Made by a program: the position numbers and the translations under genes
DNA from: Certhia americana
Taxonomy: Eukaryota > Chordata > Aves > Passeriformes > Certhiidae
Reading direction: 5' to 3'
DNA length: 64,000 nucleotides
NCBI GenBank assembly: GCA_018697195.1
Contig: CM031879.1
Location: 37,931,408-37,995,407, forward strand
The notes under the pieces: model-generated
What the model was told of the DNA's origin: nothing
Databases searched by the model: none
What the model saw: only the letters and a program-made list of their open reading frames with translations
In this document: positions 33,808-47,500 of the stretch, piece after piece
How the letters are laid out: the number at the start of each line of letters is the position of its first letter
Position numbering within the stretch: position 1 is the stretch's first letter

Positions 33808-36800
33808 AAACTGCACAAATGACCGCAAATGGAACAGTTTCTTTCATCTTAATTTCCCTCTGCAATTCATTTGGAATAAAACTTGTCTTGAGAATGGGGA
33901 TTAAAACCCCCACAAAATAAAACTCTCATATGCACATCCCTAACCCATATCTTTCCCAAAAACCTACAATGGTTACCATCAGTAATTCTTTTAATACACA
34001 TTTACAATCCTCATTTCTTTATCTCCACCAAAATAATGAATCCCACACCCTGTAAAGGAGAAAGGCAGGGCAAAACCCTCAAACCATAATGAAAACAAAC
34101 CTCTTTACCTAGGATTCAAATATAATAATATGAATTATCATTTCACTTTGCCGTGGCACTCAAAGATATTACAAATACCATTCTTAAATTGTAGGATGAC
34201 ATTAAGCAGATTCTTTGTGTATTTTCTTGGCAAAGCTCAAAAGTTGAATGTCAAGTGATTGTTTCTTTGTAATCAAAACCTTTTATGTATAAAGTAATAA
34301 CAGAAAAGCATATCTTAAATGCTGGAAGTTTCAATATTTATGTAAAAACCAAGTTTAAAACTAAAATATTTTAATAACTTTGAAAGCAATTAATCTATGA
34401 ACTTGGCTCTAGAACTTACCACAAATTTCTTTGTTTATTATCTAAACATGCTGTTTATTTTCTTTTGGTAACTACCAAATTCCATTTTCAGGTGACCTTA
34501 TTTTGATGCCCTGGGTTGAAAACATTGTTCCAATAAGCTGAAGTGATTTAGCATAATATTGTGGTATGTCTTTCACTGTAAGATTATGAAAGAAATATTT
34601 TTGAAAATGTATTTAAAATATAGATAATGTGGATGCAAATGTTTTCAGGTTTTCTATACAACCATACCCTTCTTTGGGTTTGTTGCAAGCTCATTTAGGC
34701 TGCGTCTGCCATGTACGTTGAGAAGAAAACAGTTTTGAAACTGCTTATCTAAGAGTATGAAGTAATCTAAAACAACACAATATACCTGCAATATTTTCAA
34801 GAGGAAGAATAATTTTTTTACATTTCTGAGAATACCCCACTTACCCATTTTTTGGAATGTCAGCATTCTATCTTATACTGAGAGGAGTTTCTGAACAAGT
34901 AACATTTCTAAAAGAATTTTGTTTGAGCATTTTTATCACTCATCATAAATAACAAGAAATTGATGATACTAGTCTTGTTCAAGTATTAAAAGCAATTCAT
35001 AAACATAGAGTCAAGAATAAACATAGAACACATTTTGCACTTTTAAGATCAATTGAAGAACGATGCTGGCTTTTTTTGGCTTTCAATTTTTGGAAGGCCT
35101 TTCTTTCACCAGAAAGTCTAAGCTTTTGCAGCAGGATGAGAAATTTCCCAGCCATTTTTGCTATTTCCACATACGACTGCTCTGTGTGGGGGATATTCAT
35201 CCGTGTTGGAAGCAAAGGGAGTTGAGCCACTGATTTCTCACCAATGCCCCAAACGCTGCCGCCTTTGCAGCCTGCCACACTGTGTATGTGTGCACAGTGC
35301 AAAGTAGCACAACAGGCTGACAGCAATGGTCTCCAGTTCCAGGAGCAACTGTGCTCAAGATTCACAGGGTGGTGATGAGCCCACTGAGTGCAAGGATGCT
35401 GAAATTTCCTACCAAGTATTTCTTCTGAAAAAGAAATGTTTTTTGCATATCAGAGGATTAATAATTAGAAGGGGCAGGTGTAAAACTAATTTCTGTGTTT
35501 GGAAGAGAATCTAATTAGAGAAAGTTAAAAGAGCCTCTACTTTGGCATTAGAGTGGGAAATGCCTTCTGAATAGTCTCAGCATTAACTTAAATTATACTT
35601 ATGGAAGAGGATGCTTGAAAAAACTGCAAAAAATGGTTTTTTTGCATTTTGCCAGACTTTAAGAAGGAAACAGTCTTAATAGAAGTATAAAAAATAATGC
35701 AAGAGAACAAAATAATGAAACCAACAAAAAAAATTACACTATTATCTTTTATTGTCTAAAAATTATTGGTAGGAGTTAGGGGATGCTTGACAATCAGCCT
35801 TGCAGATAATACACTCTGCTTGAGCACAGCCACCAGCTGGGCAGTGCCATTTCTCTTCTCTTCTCTGTCTAGACTCTGACACTTTGGTCGCATCCTGGGG
35901 ACCATAGTACTATAAAAACTGTCCATTGAGCACCCTAAGCACATAGAGGATGCAACAAGAACTAATGGAGCTAACTCTTAGTGTGTTTAATTCATTAATC
36001 TGAATTAAACTTCTCAATAATAATAATAATATATATACAGTATATTTACAGGCCCTGTTTTTAACATTGACCCAAGCAACTTGTAATATATGGTTTTTTA
36101 TTTCTGTTTTCTATATGGGAATATGTATTTCCCTCTATAGTAAAACTGATTAAAACCTAATTTTTTACTAAAACTAAAAGATTAACAGTAATCTTTTCAA
36201 CAGCATCTCCACTTTCTTCCAATATAATACCTAAGATTAATGTAAAATATTTAGAGAAAATAGATTAAAGACAATCATATATGAGAAACTCATTTAAACT
36301 TGATAGAAGTCACTATTGTCAATGGGGACATTTTTCACAGGAAATTTCTGATGGAAGTTTTCTATGGGGAGAATGTGATAGAATCGTTACTTCCTTCAAA
36401 GGTTTCTCAGAACCTCTAGAACCTTTCCATATGTCACAATATCTTAATTAGAAGTGCATTCCTGAATTTATTCCACAATTAACGTTTTTACAGAACTAGT
36501 CTTTGATATTTTTATTATTTGAATAGTTGCAGTTTGAATATCCTATGTTCAACCCTTTCTGACTTGGAACACTGCTCCTACTTGTTGACTCAAACTGAAA
36601 TCTACCTAAATTCTGATGGTTGAGCTCTGTGTTTCCAAAGACTGCCATACTGAGGCTTGTGGGCTGGGCACTCCTGCTCAGCAGTACTGCCCTTGCATGC
36701 CACACCGATCTGCAAGGATACAGTGAATGACACAACCTGAGCAGAGGACTCTGCTAGTTAGAAAGAAGTGCAGAAACCAAGAGTTCCAAGAGTCATGTTG

Positions 36801-39165
36801 GTAGAATGTACAAATATTAATGCCAAGTCAATTAAGTTTAAATGAAAATTTATCAAAACTATGAATGTTTGATTTATCTAAGGAAAGAAGAGCAAAAAGA
36901 TGAAAAAAACATCTCTCCAAATTCAAGAGATATAACATAGCAGAAAGAAAACAAGCCTTTGGTCCATAGACAAAATAAATCAACAAGGATATTAGTTATT
37001 ACTCCTGGATCACAATAAATTGTTGATTAGCATTCTGTTTTTCCTCTCATGTTTTTTATTTCCTCACATTTTATATCAGCATTCTGCAGGAAACTGACCT
37101 CTGCTTACCTCTGGGAAAGCTGTTACGTAGCATTAAGGATTTGGTATTGTACCATCTCAGAAGTAGTTTCACACTCATTGCATCAGGCTCATGACTTCTA
37201 CTGCCATTTGTTATGCTGCATTCCTCAGGCTAGCTCTGCCATCCAGCACTCCAGGGACACAGAAAGTTGACTCTCAGCATTCCTCACCCTCCCTTTTCTG
37301 TACACTTTGCTGAAAGATGAGTGACCGTGCAACTTGCACCTACTACAGCACCATAGGATGTCTGTGGAGGGCCACTTAAGTTACTGTACTTTTTTTCTTC
37401 TACCTGTGTAAGCCCATTTTCTGAACTGCAATCTAACTTCAAAGATGCTGGAATAATTTTAAATGTTCTTGACTCTCTGGTGTTCTAAAACAGGCCCTTC
37501 AACTCTTGGGAGATTTTCAAAATGACCAGATGTTCTTCGTCCAAAATGTGTGGTCTCAAGATAATGAATTTTCATGCCTGGGCTTCTCTGCACTTTAGTG
37601 TATCAAAAAAGAATTAACCTGGCACGACTTCTGGTTTCTGATTTGCCCATTTAGTAGCAGTACTAATTTTGAAAAAGCAAATAAAAAAATACACGAAGAT
37701 AGAGTTGAGGCTCTTTCGGTCATTTGCAATGAAGCCATTCCCTGGATTTGCTGAATTCTTGTCTTCCCAAGCCCAAGGATGTATCATTTCATGACTGTTT
37801 TAACACCTGATGCAGTTATTTCAGGGTCATTAATTATGACTTATCAAAGTTGTTTCTGAAGTAAAATTGTATTTTCAAGGTTGGAACATATTTTCAACCT
37901 GCCAGCTTTGAAAATATATGGTTAAAACAGAGTGCAACAGGAGAAAATGCATTTTCAACACTTAGAATGATATTTGAGACACAGAGAAGGAACAAGCAAG
38001 TCTGCATTGAGGCTGATAAGCTTCCTAAATCCTACAGGGTTTCTTGTACATTGCTATCTTTTTAAAAGGTCCATTTAAGCAAGTAATTTAGGGTTGTGAG
38101 CTTTTTTCCCCCCTCTCTAGATATGTGGTCTGATGAGTTTAAACAGTAGCACAGTGCTTCATGTCTTTAACAATACCAGCTTAATCCCCTCAGCTCATAA
38201 GCACACAGAATTCATCTAGTATTGTCTGTTAAAAAAAAAAAAAAAGTCAGAAAGAGAGAGGGGAATTCTGTTCTTGTTAACCTCCCTTCGTCTCCTCATT
38301 GCCCTCTGTGCTAGCTGGAAGATGTTTTCTTTATTAATTTGCTCTGTACAGTATACTTAGCGCACAGGGGCTTTGTAGCTAAATCTGGAATTCACTCTCT
38401 GTAAGACTGTACTTACACAGTCCTTGCTAAGAGCCACATGACACTGATGGCAGAATCACAAAACATGCTAGAGGCTACACCATCCAGCTGGCCCTTGGAC
38501 TATATGTAGACCACTATTACTAATAATTTGGGAAGGGAAATGTTTGGTACAGGGTGTCTGCAGTGTCCTTCAAAGCATATATATCTGCTCCATGACCACA
38601 CCTGGTCTCTGTGCAGCCTCTGGCTACTGAATCTTGTCATTAATGATGTCAGGCAGAGGGATTACAGCTTTCCCTGCAAGAGCCCAGTGCCGCAAGGACA
38701 TCTGCAGGAAGAGCAACCAACATCTAAGTGACATGAATGCAAACTGGATTCAGGAGATTTTTACAAACCCTGGAGATGCTTGAGTCTCACTTTAAACAGT
38801 TGCCAAGAATAGTTGTCCCTAAGGGTGCATCGTCATGTGCTGTGTCAATATTGCTGTTGGTCACAAATCACATTCTTGTACCGGTTCCTGGACAATCACC
38901 ACTGCCCAGGCCAGGTCAAAAGAAGCTGTGGAACTGGCACAAACCTGAAGTGATAGATTCCCTCCAGAATGAAGGATGACACTTATTAACAGCAAGGAAA
39001 CAAGTGAATGTGGTTAAGTGAATGCACACAATATTAGGTGTTCAGAGCACAAGGTAACAGAGAAATAGTGGAAACAGAGAAATTATTATATTGTGTACAT
39101 TGAGAAAGGATGACAGAGTCCTTGTCATGTGAAAAAGGGGTTTCCTTAAACAACTTTGGTTTGTC
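33808..39165. other. unique AT-rich non-coding sequence
   Basis: No gene is recognised. Frames up to 122 codons (34997-35365, minus) have no recognisable domain. A short (AAT)n tract lies near 36018-36035, a 16-A run near 38230, and an old repeat may underlie 38440-38740, but none is clear enough to name. Confidence 0.5.
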
Positions 39166-39752
39166 TGTCAGTGCCCCAGGAAGGCTGAAAACCTTGTTCC
39201 CAAGCAGTCTGCCAGTGCTCCATTGTAGGGCCCCAGTGCACAGCCTGCTGACCCAAGAGCAGCTTGGCCAACTTGTTCAGGGACATGCACCAACAGCACA
39301 TCAGAGTGAAACCTTCCCTGCAATTTAGAGAGACAGACCCATTCCTGCATGTCCCCACTCTTAGTCAGGTATGCTGTCCACTGCCAGCAAGAGCTGGTGC
39401 CTTTGAAGGACACACACTAAACACCTCACAAAATTACACACTTTATTAAATAACACACTGATGACAGGAAATTGTGACAGGTTAAATTTGGGAAATTGAT
39501 GGCGATAGTGAGTGTCTGCAAAGACAAATTTCAGGCAATATACAGACAAACTCTAATCATCAATGAAATCCAGCTCGACAGAACAATTTAGAGCAAATGG
39601 AATACAATTCTTAAAATAGGCATTTCTATGAGGGAGAAGCCAGGTTCCACCCATCAGCTGATCCCAGACGTTACAATGAAGTCTTCCCTTACTTCTCGCT
39701 ACCTGTAGTTACAAAGAAATCTTCCCTAACTTCTCCATAACCATAACTGACA
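39166..39752 (-). mobile_element. LTR-like element, family unknown
   Basis: Read on the minus strand, this segment starts TGTCAG and ends CTGACA, a perfect 6-bp inverted terminal pair with the TG/CA form of retroviral LTRs. It contains AATAAAG (39447 to 39442) in a suitable central-to-3' position and a 28-bp sequence present twice near its 5' end, like enhancer repeats in U3. The candidate flanks (TTTGTC on the left, TTTATA on the right) share only three of six bases, so a target duplication is not supported. The ends may be wrong or the element old. Frames of 60-80 codons on the minus strand inside it resemble no protein I know. Confidence 0.45.
39670..39735 (-). repeat. 28-bp direct repeat, period 38 bp
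   Basis: The copies at 39670-39697 and 39708-39735 both begin GTTACAA and end ACTTCTC, with three differences. They lie in the presumed U3 of the LTR-like element. Confidence 0.9.
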
Positions 39753-41452
39753 TTTATATTATTTCTTTACATTTAGATGGAGTTTGAATTGCTCTGGTCA
39801 TATTTACCTTTGCTACTTATTTGATCAAAGTTCTCTCCCTTTGCTCTGAATTATATTGTCAATAAAGTATGGGGTGCGTGCCCAGCGAGGGGTGGCCATA
39901 CCTGGGAAGTGGGTAACTTTGGCATGGAGGTGTGTGTTGGTATTGCAATCAGATTATAATGGACCATGTTCATCCAAGGAGAGCAATTTCACCCCAGCTG
40001 CTGGATCAGCAGCAAGACATCTCCTCTCTCCCTTGGGTGGCAGCTGCTGTGCAGTTTATTGGCTGCATGGCACCACTGGGTTCCCATCCCTGCAAGGATT
40101 TCAACAGAGCCTGGACAAGGTGTCTCCACTTTGCTCCACCCTCCATTTCATCCCCCTTAGCATGTGCTTAAGCTTGCAGGCTCTGTGTGTGAGGAATTAT
40201 CATGGAGTAGATTTCCTGCATGCCAATTGCATTCCATCCTGGAAGCAGCAACTGCATTTCCCTCTGTAATTTCCAGTCTGTTACAACTTCTGTTGGAATG
40301 TGAATATAACTTCCCAGTTTTCTCTGATTTCACCCCCAGTCATCTCACTACAGCCCTCCTGGACTGTAATCAAGGGTATTTTCTATTTCTCTGTACTTAC
40401 ATTGCTGAAGTGGCCTCCTCCTGGCAGCTCCATCACCACTTCCCTCCTTTCTGAAGACTTTTTACTATGCAGTCAGAAGAGTTGCAGAGATCTTGGTCAA
40501 AGGGTAGATGTTAATGGCACAGAAATTCTGCATGTAACCTTTCAGTCTCTAGAAAGAATTGCCTCTTCAGTCACAGCCAAAGGTGGGAGTGAGGCAGATA
40601 AGGCTACTTTTTCACTTTTTTTACAAATTATAACAGAGCACATTAACACTGGTTGATGGTCAATGGGAAAAACATAGTGGTGTCTACAATTTACCAAGGT
40701 AAGTGCTTATTGTTGTCTTCTGGAAGCTACATCATAGAAAACGGAATTTGAATCACTACCAGTTAATATATGGTGGTTTATTTACAACTATTTGATCTTC
40801 CTTCTGCTTTGTATACTCAGAATTGGGCTTTACTTAGCCACGAATAGGACTCATTAGATGCCTTATTGTGTCAGCACCATGTAGTTGTGCAATACTTTTT
40901 CCAAAAATCTTGCTAGCTGTTTTTCTACACTTTACTACACACAGAAAGGACAATACATGATAATGAAATACTGTCTTGATATTTATATGGTGAGCTAATA
41001 TGTAAATTAAATCAATCACTTTGTCATACATGAAAGAGTGATACCAAGACAAGCCTTTATTCCTCAGACATTTGAAAATTGTCTTATAGCTCATCTCAGA
41101 GAAGATCTATCACCTGTCAAACAAAAAAAGCCATTCTTGATTTAGTATTGTGAAAGCATTAAGTTTATATGCAGAATAAGTCCATGGAGGGAGTACTACT
41201 GACCTGGGCTTTACAAAATTATAACTGAGACCTCTGGCAAAATTATTCTACAGGACCAAGAAAGTGGTGTAAATAGCTTCCTTTCCATCTGGCAAAACTA
41301 TCCACTCATGACAATGACTGTGAAAGCTTAGAAAGTATCACTGTGAAAAGTCTTTGTCTAATGCCATGTTCACATTTGCTGCAGCAAAAATGCATCCTTT
41401 TGATCTGCTGTGTGAACATTATTGAACACTGTTTATTTTGAGTGGTTTATTC
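39753..41452. other. non-coding sequence with a stop-poor patch
   Basis: Plus-strand frames at 39856-40269, 40164-40454 and 40300-40656 overlap (137, 96 and 118 codons). They start at non-ATG codons and shift frame, and I recognise no domain. The patch is GC-richer and pyrimidine-rich, which alone lowers stop frequency; a decayed pseudogene or unknown repeat is possible. Confidence 0.4.
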
Positions 41453-41528
41453 ATTGTCAGAAAAGACATTTTGGAGAATGCTCATGATCCATTGTCAGAA
41501 AAGACACTTCAGGGGATGCTCATGATCC
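41453..41528. repeat. 2 x 38-bp tandem duplication
   Basis: Two adjacent 38-bp copies, each beginning ATTGTCAGAAAAGACA and ending ATGCTCATGATCC, differ at five positions. A partial third unit (TTCAGAGGATG) may follow. Confidence 0.95.
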
Positions 41529-44500
41529 TTCAGAGGATGTAAAAATTCTAAGCAGATTTAATTTCCTAAAAATCACACTACCTTTGAATGCCTGCATCAG
41601 AAAAGTCCCTACACATTTTTTACAGTCCAGTCCTTTGTACCAGATGTTTTAATGTAGATTTTGCTGGGACAGAGGTGGGAGAGAACAGCTCTTTTGAGAC
41701 AGCCACATGAGCTGCTGTCTTCTGCTGTCACCTGCAATGCACCCAGGACTGTGGCCCCTTAATATTCTGCTTTCTCATCACTATGCTGAACATCCCACAT
41801 GCTCCTTAAATACTTCTACAAAGATCCACAAGCATTCTCAAAACAGCGTCCCTCTACTCATGAAAATTATTATCACTTCTGGAGTACAAAGTGTTTTGCC
41901 TTTGGGTAAAGGGTAAATGGGCATGCATGAACATGAGTCTCCCTTCAAGTTTTTGATTCTGTCAGACGCAAGATGCTACTGACTTGAAAAAAGCAAGCTG
42001 GCAGGAAAAGACAGGAGGCATATGGGGCTTAGCTTCTCTGTGTCATGCATAAATCCCAGGGATTAGTGCGAGAGAGCTAGTCCTTCTTCCTAAAAACATT
42101 AGTGTGTGTGTGTATATAGCAAAACAGGCGATCATATACTTCTGTTCTGTGTTTCATAGGAAGTGTTGAGACCGAAGCAAATTATATTGACACACATGAA
42201 GACAATAAATGTATATTATATTTTATACACAGTTTCTATAACCATTTTGTCAGAAACAAGAGGAAATATTTTTCACTACTACCCGTTTTTCATTACTGTC
42301 CCTTTTTCCTTTGCAAGATGACCTTTGCAAGCCACTACTGCTAAGTGATACTATTTTAAGATACATGCAGTGTGGTTGAAAAATTTAATACAACATTTAG
42401 ATTCAGATTTTCCATGAGAAGAACAAACCATCCTCCATGCACATTGAGTGGCAAGTTGTAAAATTGTATTATAAATTCACCTTGGCTAGTACAAAAACCT
42501 GTGAATACAATCAAACAGGAATTTGACCTCTCCACAGGAAAAAAAAAAAATCATTTAGAGAAGCTAAAAGAATTAATTAAAAAAAGCAACAGGACTTATC
42601 AAAAATCTATAAAAATACTTTAAATATTCCACAAAAATGGCATGTGTAAAAATATGGAGCACATCCAGGACCGATATTTATTACCAAATTGTATGAAAGC
42701 ACACAGACATTCAATTATATGGTATAAAATCCTATCCTGCTAAGGTACAGAATAATTCTATAGTAATGACTTTCTTTAAGACTATACCTATGACTAAATG
42801 CAACACGATGCAGAAGCACTTATTTATACTAAAAAATCTTTTGAATTTTGTTTACAGAAAAAAAGGAAGTATTTAATTCAACAGCAATAGATGAAAATTG
42901 CAGTCGTTTTTTTATCATTGACAATATTGTGTAGGAGTTTCTTGACAAGTCATGAATTCACTTATGCTGCACAACCTCATCAAGCTATGAATCTGAAAAT
43001 TCATTTCACAATACCGTTGATTTTGTTTTCATGTGAAACTTAGACATACTATTTCTGTATGTAAAACCTACTACAGTATAAGAGACAGACTAATAATTCC
43101 TTTGGAAGCCAGAGACAATATATAAAAAATGATCAGCACACACATGATACCTGAGTCTTATGTGATAGTGTTATCTCAAGCAGGTATGTCTTTCCTAGAT
43201 GACAGTGTCTTCAGAGCTGTCTGACTGAGCTGTTGCCCCAAAAATCAGGTAAAGACAGATAAACCTGTCTGTCATTCAGATAGTGTTTCACTCCACCAAG
43301 ATGCTACATGGCTCTCCAAAATTTCAGTTCCTTCTTTCCTGAGTTCCAAATGTGAGACCAGAAGCTGAAAGGGTCTGTGGTGGTATGTCACCCAAGGTCA
43401 CCTGCTCCTTGTGTGTCCTCCTCTTGAGCCCTTATCACAAAGGCTGCTTGAACCAGTTTCATAACTAGCACACATTGGGAAAAAAACATATCTGCAAAAG
43501 TCACCATGTCATTGTCTAAATAGGGTTAGTAATAGACAGGCTCCAATTTTAGACAGATTCCCTACAGTTGGTGCACAGACTGACATTTTTGTCCCTCCTG
43601 TGAATACTCGCTCTTGGGACTCATGTGCATTCCTGCAAAAGATCAGTACAAGTGGCTTACTTTATAAGATACTGTGGTCTTTTCGGGAATTTAAATCCTG
43701 AACTTTCTGACTCAGTAGTGTCAGAGTGTACTAATGGGAAGGTGATGAGACAGGAATGTTTCCTCTGTGTCTGCTCTTGTGATGCATAAGCCCATCAGCT
43801 CTTGGCAGACGTGCCCATGCCCTGCTGACAGTGCACTCGCTGCCTTTGCTGTGATCTTTACTGGAGTTCCTGCAGACACCCACATGGCTTGGGCTGCTGC
43901 CGTATGCTACTCCTTTGTGAGGATGTTGGATGATGGGGTGAAAAAATGTTCAACCCTATTTAGCAGTGTCAGGCCTTACAGGCCTTTGGTTTTGGCCCAC
44001 TACCTGCTTGGTGCCCCCTTGGTTTCCTCTACATGTCACATGATGGTCCAACTCTGTCTTCCTCTTTCGTCTTTTTGCTCAAAAAATGTGTTCCAACACA
44101 GGGATTTGTGGAAAACTATTTTACATAGATTGTTGACTTTAAATGCTTTCAATTGTTTTCAAGAATAAAAAAATGTTGGTGAAGTAAATGAAAACAGAAA
44201 ATTCTGTCACATCAGATAGAATGAAAAATAGTGGCTATTGCTGACAAATGCCTGTAAAGTTAATTATTCATCAAAGCAATTCACCTGAGTTAAGCAGATG
44301 AAACAACTGAGCTTACCTAGCATAATAATTTTAGAAACACAGAACGCTGCTTCAGAAGAACATAAATAACATTTCATATTACCCAGAAAGTTTAATATCC
44401 TGCCTTTTTTTGAATTAATATAAAGCTGCTGTCTTTATTAGTAATGAAGTTTGGACAAGTTCCATATCAAATTCAAGTAGCTGAAGGGTCCTCACAAGGC

Positions 44501-47500
44501 AAATTAGAAGGAGTAAATTATGTGGACTACACTGACTGAAAAGACTCAGTGGTCTTTTAGCACCAACAGGTTTCACAGATAGTCCAGAATGCCCTTACAG
44601 TACATTCCTCTAAAAATAGAAAAGTATCTGCCATATGGCTTAAGGTTAAATAACAAATCCTTGTTATCAGTCTGTCATATTCACATGGCAATACATTTTC
44701 CTAGATGTGATCTTGGACCCCAATTTTCCCAAAAGAAATTCACAAAATTTTAATGAAAAGTTTTCTTTCTAACTGCTTCTTTCAAGCAAAAAAAAAAAAA
44801 AAAACTTTATCAGAAAATTTCTGTTTATTTATATTTACAATAAAAATTTATAACAATTCAGAAATAAAGGCAAAAGAATATGGAGGATAGTAACATAAGG
44901 GAAACCAATTTTTATCTGAGAGAAGACAGAATTATTCTGACATGCTGAAGTTTTAAAGTCCTGCTCAATATGATCATATATATTCGTATGTATATGTGGT
45001 ATGTATGCATGTGTATCCATAAAATTGAAAACAAATTTCTCTTCTCTAAAGTTTGCATCAAGCTGTCATTCTTTTTGTCTGGGAATAGTCATTGCAAAGA
45101 GACTTCTAAACACTAAATCAGTATTGTTTTATTTGTTTAGGAATTATATGACTATGTATGTGAATCCAAGTTTGAAAGCAATAGCTGGAGTTCACAAGCA
45201 CTTTTAAAGTGAAATATTTAGAAATAGTGTGAGAACTTAGCAAGTCCTTTCTCATTTTGCATTTTCACGCAAATAGCCACTGCACACTATAAAATACACT
45301 ATAAATAAAATATAAATCAACTTTTATCAGAATGGAAAAAATCCTTGGCTGTAGGATTTTATTCTGTGTTCTACTATGAGGATGAATATTGGTAGCATAA
45401 AATGTAAGCTTTCTATTTTTTCTCTTAAGCTCAAACTCATCAAACATTTAGTAGGAATGATATTGTCTTAAGAGAAGGTAAGTAATCCCTAATGTGAAAC
45501 GAGAATATTTAGGTGTATGTCTGCCTCTAGGCTGAAAAGGAATAAAAACAACAGTCTAGAAGGGCAGATAATAAGAGAAATGAAGAAAAACCAAGGTATT
45601 ATACCTTAGCGCTTATTTCCCAGGGATGGGAGAAAGCAGTAAGAAAATACAACTTGACAGCAGTATTTTAAAATCCACAGAGGAATGTGGACAGAAATAA
45701 GAAACAGCAAAAGCTGTTTTTACCATTCTGTGCTTCAAAATAAGCAATGTATTTTATGATAAACTGCTTTAATATTTCTGTTTGCTTTACAATATGCAGC
45801 TGTTTAATGAGGGATAACCTTAATGTTCATTATTGCGATGGAATCATCAGCCCACAACAAAATGCTGCAGGAAAGAAAAATAGTCACAGAAAGATAAAAA
45901 CATATTCATGTTTTGTGAAAGGAGAATATTTTTTTAAAATTAAGTTTTCCTTTCAAAAAGGAAATTTGGATATAGGAGATGACATTATGTGTCATGCTGC
46001 TTTTTTTCTGCTTTTTTTTTTTTATTTCTGTATTTTTTAAAATTGTCTCATTTAACTTAGTATTAAACCAAGGGGTAAAAAAGCAAATAGACACACAGGC
46101 TTTCAGAAACCCATGTGTTCTTAAAATGATCTTGGAAACTATAGGAACTGCTGCAATTGTTAATTTCTTGAAATCCATTACCAGAAAATGTGAAGTCAGG
46201 TTCCAACATACATAGCCTGGTGTTGTTTCCATTGACTTTTTGTCTTTGTTCCGTGAGCAAACTGAACAATGGCCTGCGATGAATCCTCAGGAGATGAGTT
46301 GTTGAGTGTTCTTTCATGGTAAAGTGCATAATTATTTCATTTCTTTCCACCAAACTCTTACATGCTTATGTGTGTTGTAGTGTTATGAAAGTGCACATGG
46401 CTGTGGCACCTAGTTGGAAGGAATTCAGATATCTAAGGAAAATGCACCTTCTCTTTGTGTGAATTTTCTCTTTTTACTTGTAGCAGGGAAAAGAGTATCT
46501 TCAATAAATGTGAATGTGAAAGAATAATTGAATTTTAATCCTTTTATTCTACTCATTCTTCCAGGTTATTGGTTGTTTTTTGTTGGTTTTTTTTTTCCTA
46601 TGAGATAAAAGCTACAGTCAGACTCTTTTTTTTTTTTTAAAATCAAAGACAACTTGGTCAATAGTGGCAATTGTGTGTAAGTGGGCATATTGTAATGCAC
46701 AGATAATAAATATCAAAAGTCAGATAGAGTAGGAAGAGTGGCTTCTTTTTACTTTTCCCAAAATAACATATACTAAACTTACATTTTCATCTCAAATGTT
46801 CTGTTCTGCCAGGGAATTAATATTAAAAATTCAGTCTACATGACTACATGACTCTATTTTACTGTAATTAACCAATCCATTAATTAGATTTCAAGATTCT
46901 CTCACAAAAGTGTTAGCAACATTTAATTGTTTGAACAGTGCAGGATTTTCTTTTAAAAGAAACCAAACAAAGAGGTGGGGAAGGAGTTAAGAATTATTAT
47001 TGACAAGAGTCTGGGATTTTGTTTTTTCTGCATTATTTACCTGTGATTTTTCATCTCTAGCAAAAAAGATGCAACATTACTATGGAGACCAAATATCTTT
47101 GCTATTAATCTGCTCTTCTCATGAATTTAGACTTTATCCATTTTTCCCACTAAAGAGTAAAGCTGAGAAGTGAAGATAGTGCAGTGTGGATAAAGGACAT
47201 AATGGGAAAAAAATGATTCTTTCTTTCCTGAGGTATCCCTTGAAGTGTGCATGTTCTTTGTAAAGCAAGATAAATCAGGAAAAAAAGGGAAAGTAAAAAA
47301 CTAGCCTCAGGCAGCCTTATGATTTATATAGGTTTTACATATGGCTATATTTTGTTCTGCTCAATGAAAGACAAAAAGGATACAAAGCACTTGGAATTTG
47401 AGTTGTTCTTAGTGTGGTTGTTCCCCACTGCCATTCCCCACTCAAGGGAAAAGAGCAAAGTTTGGACATCTGCAGGTAAAACTGAGTGTAAGAGGCAGTA

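Noticed and set aside
39856..40269. 137-codon plus-strand frame
   Set aside because: Non-ATG start and no recognisable product; described only as a stop-poor patch.
43767..44168. 133-codon plus-strand frame
   Set aside because: Non-ATG start, no recognisable domain, no splice context noted; its length is not remarkable in a GC-richer patch.
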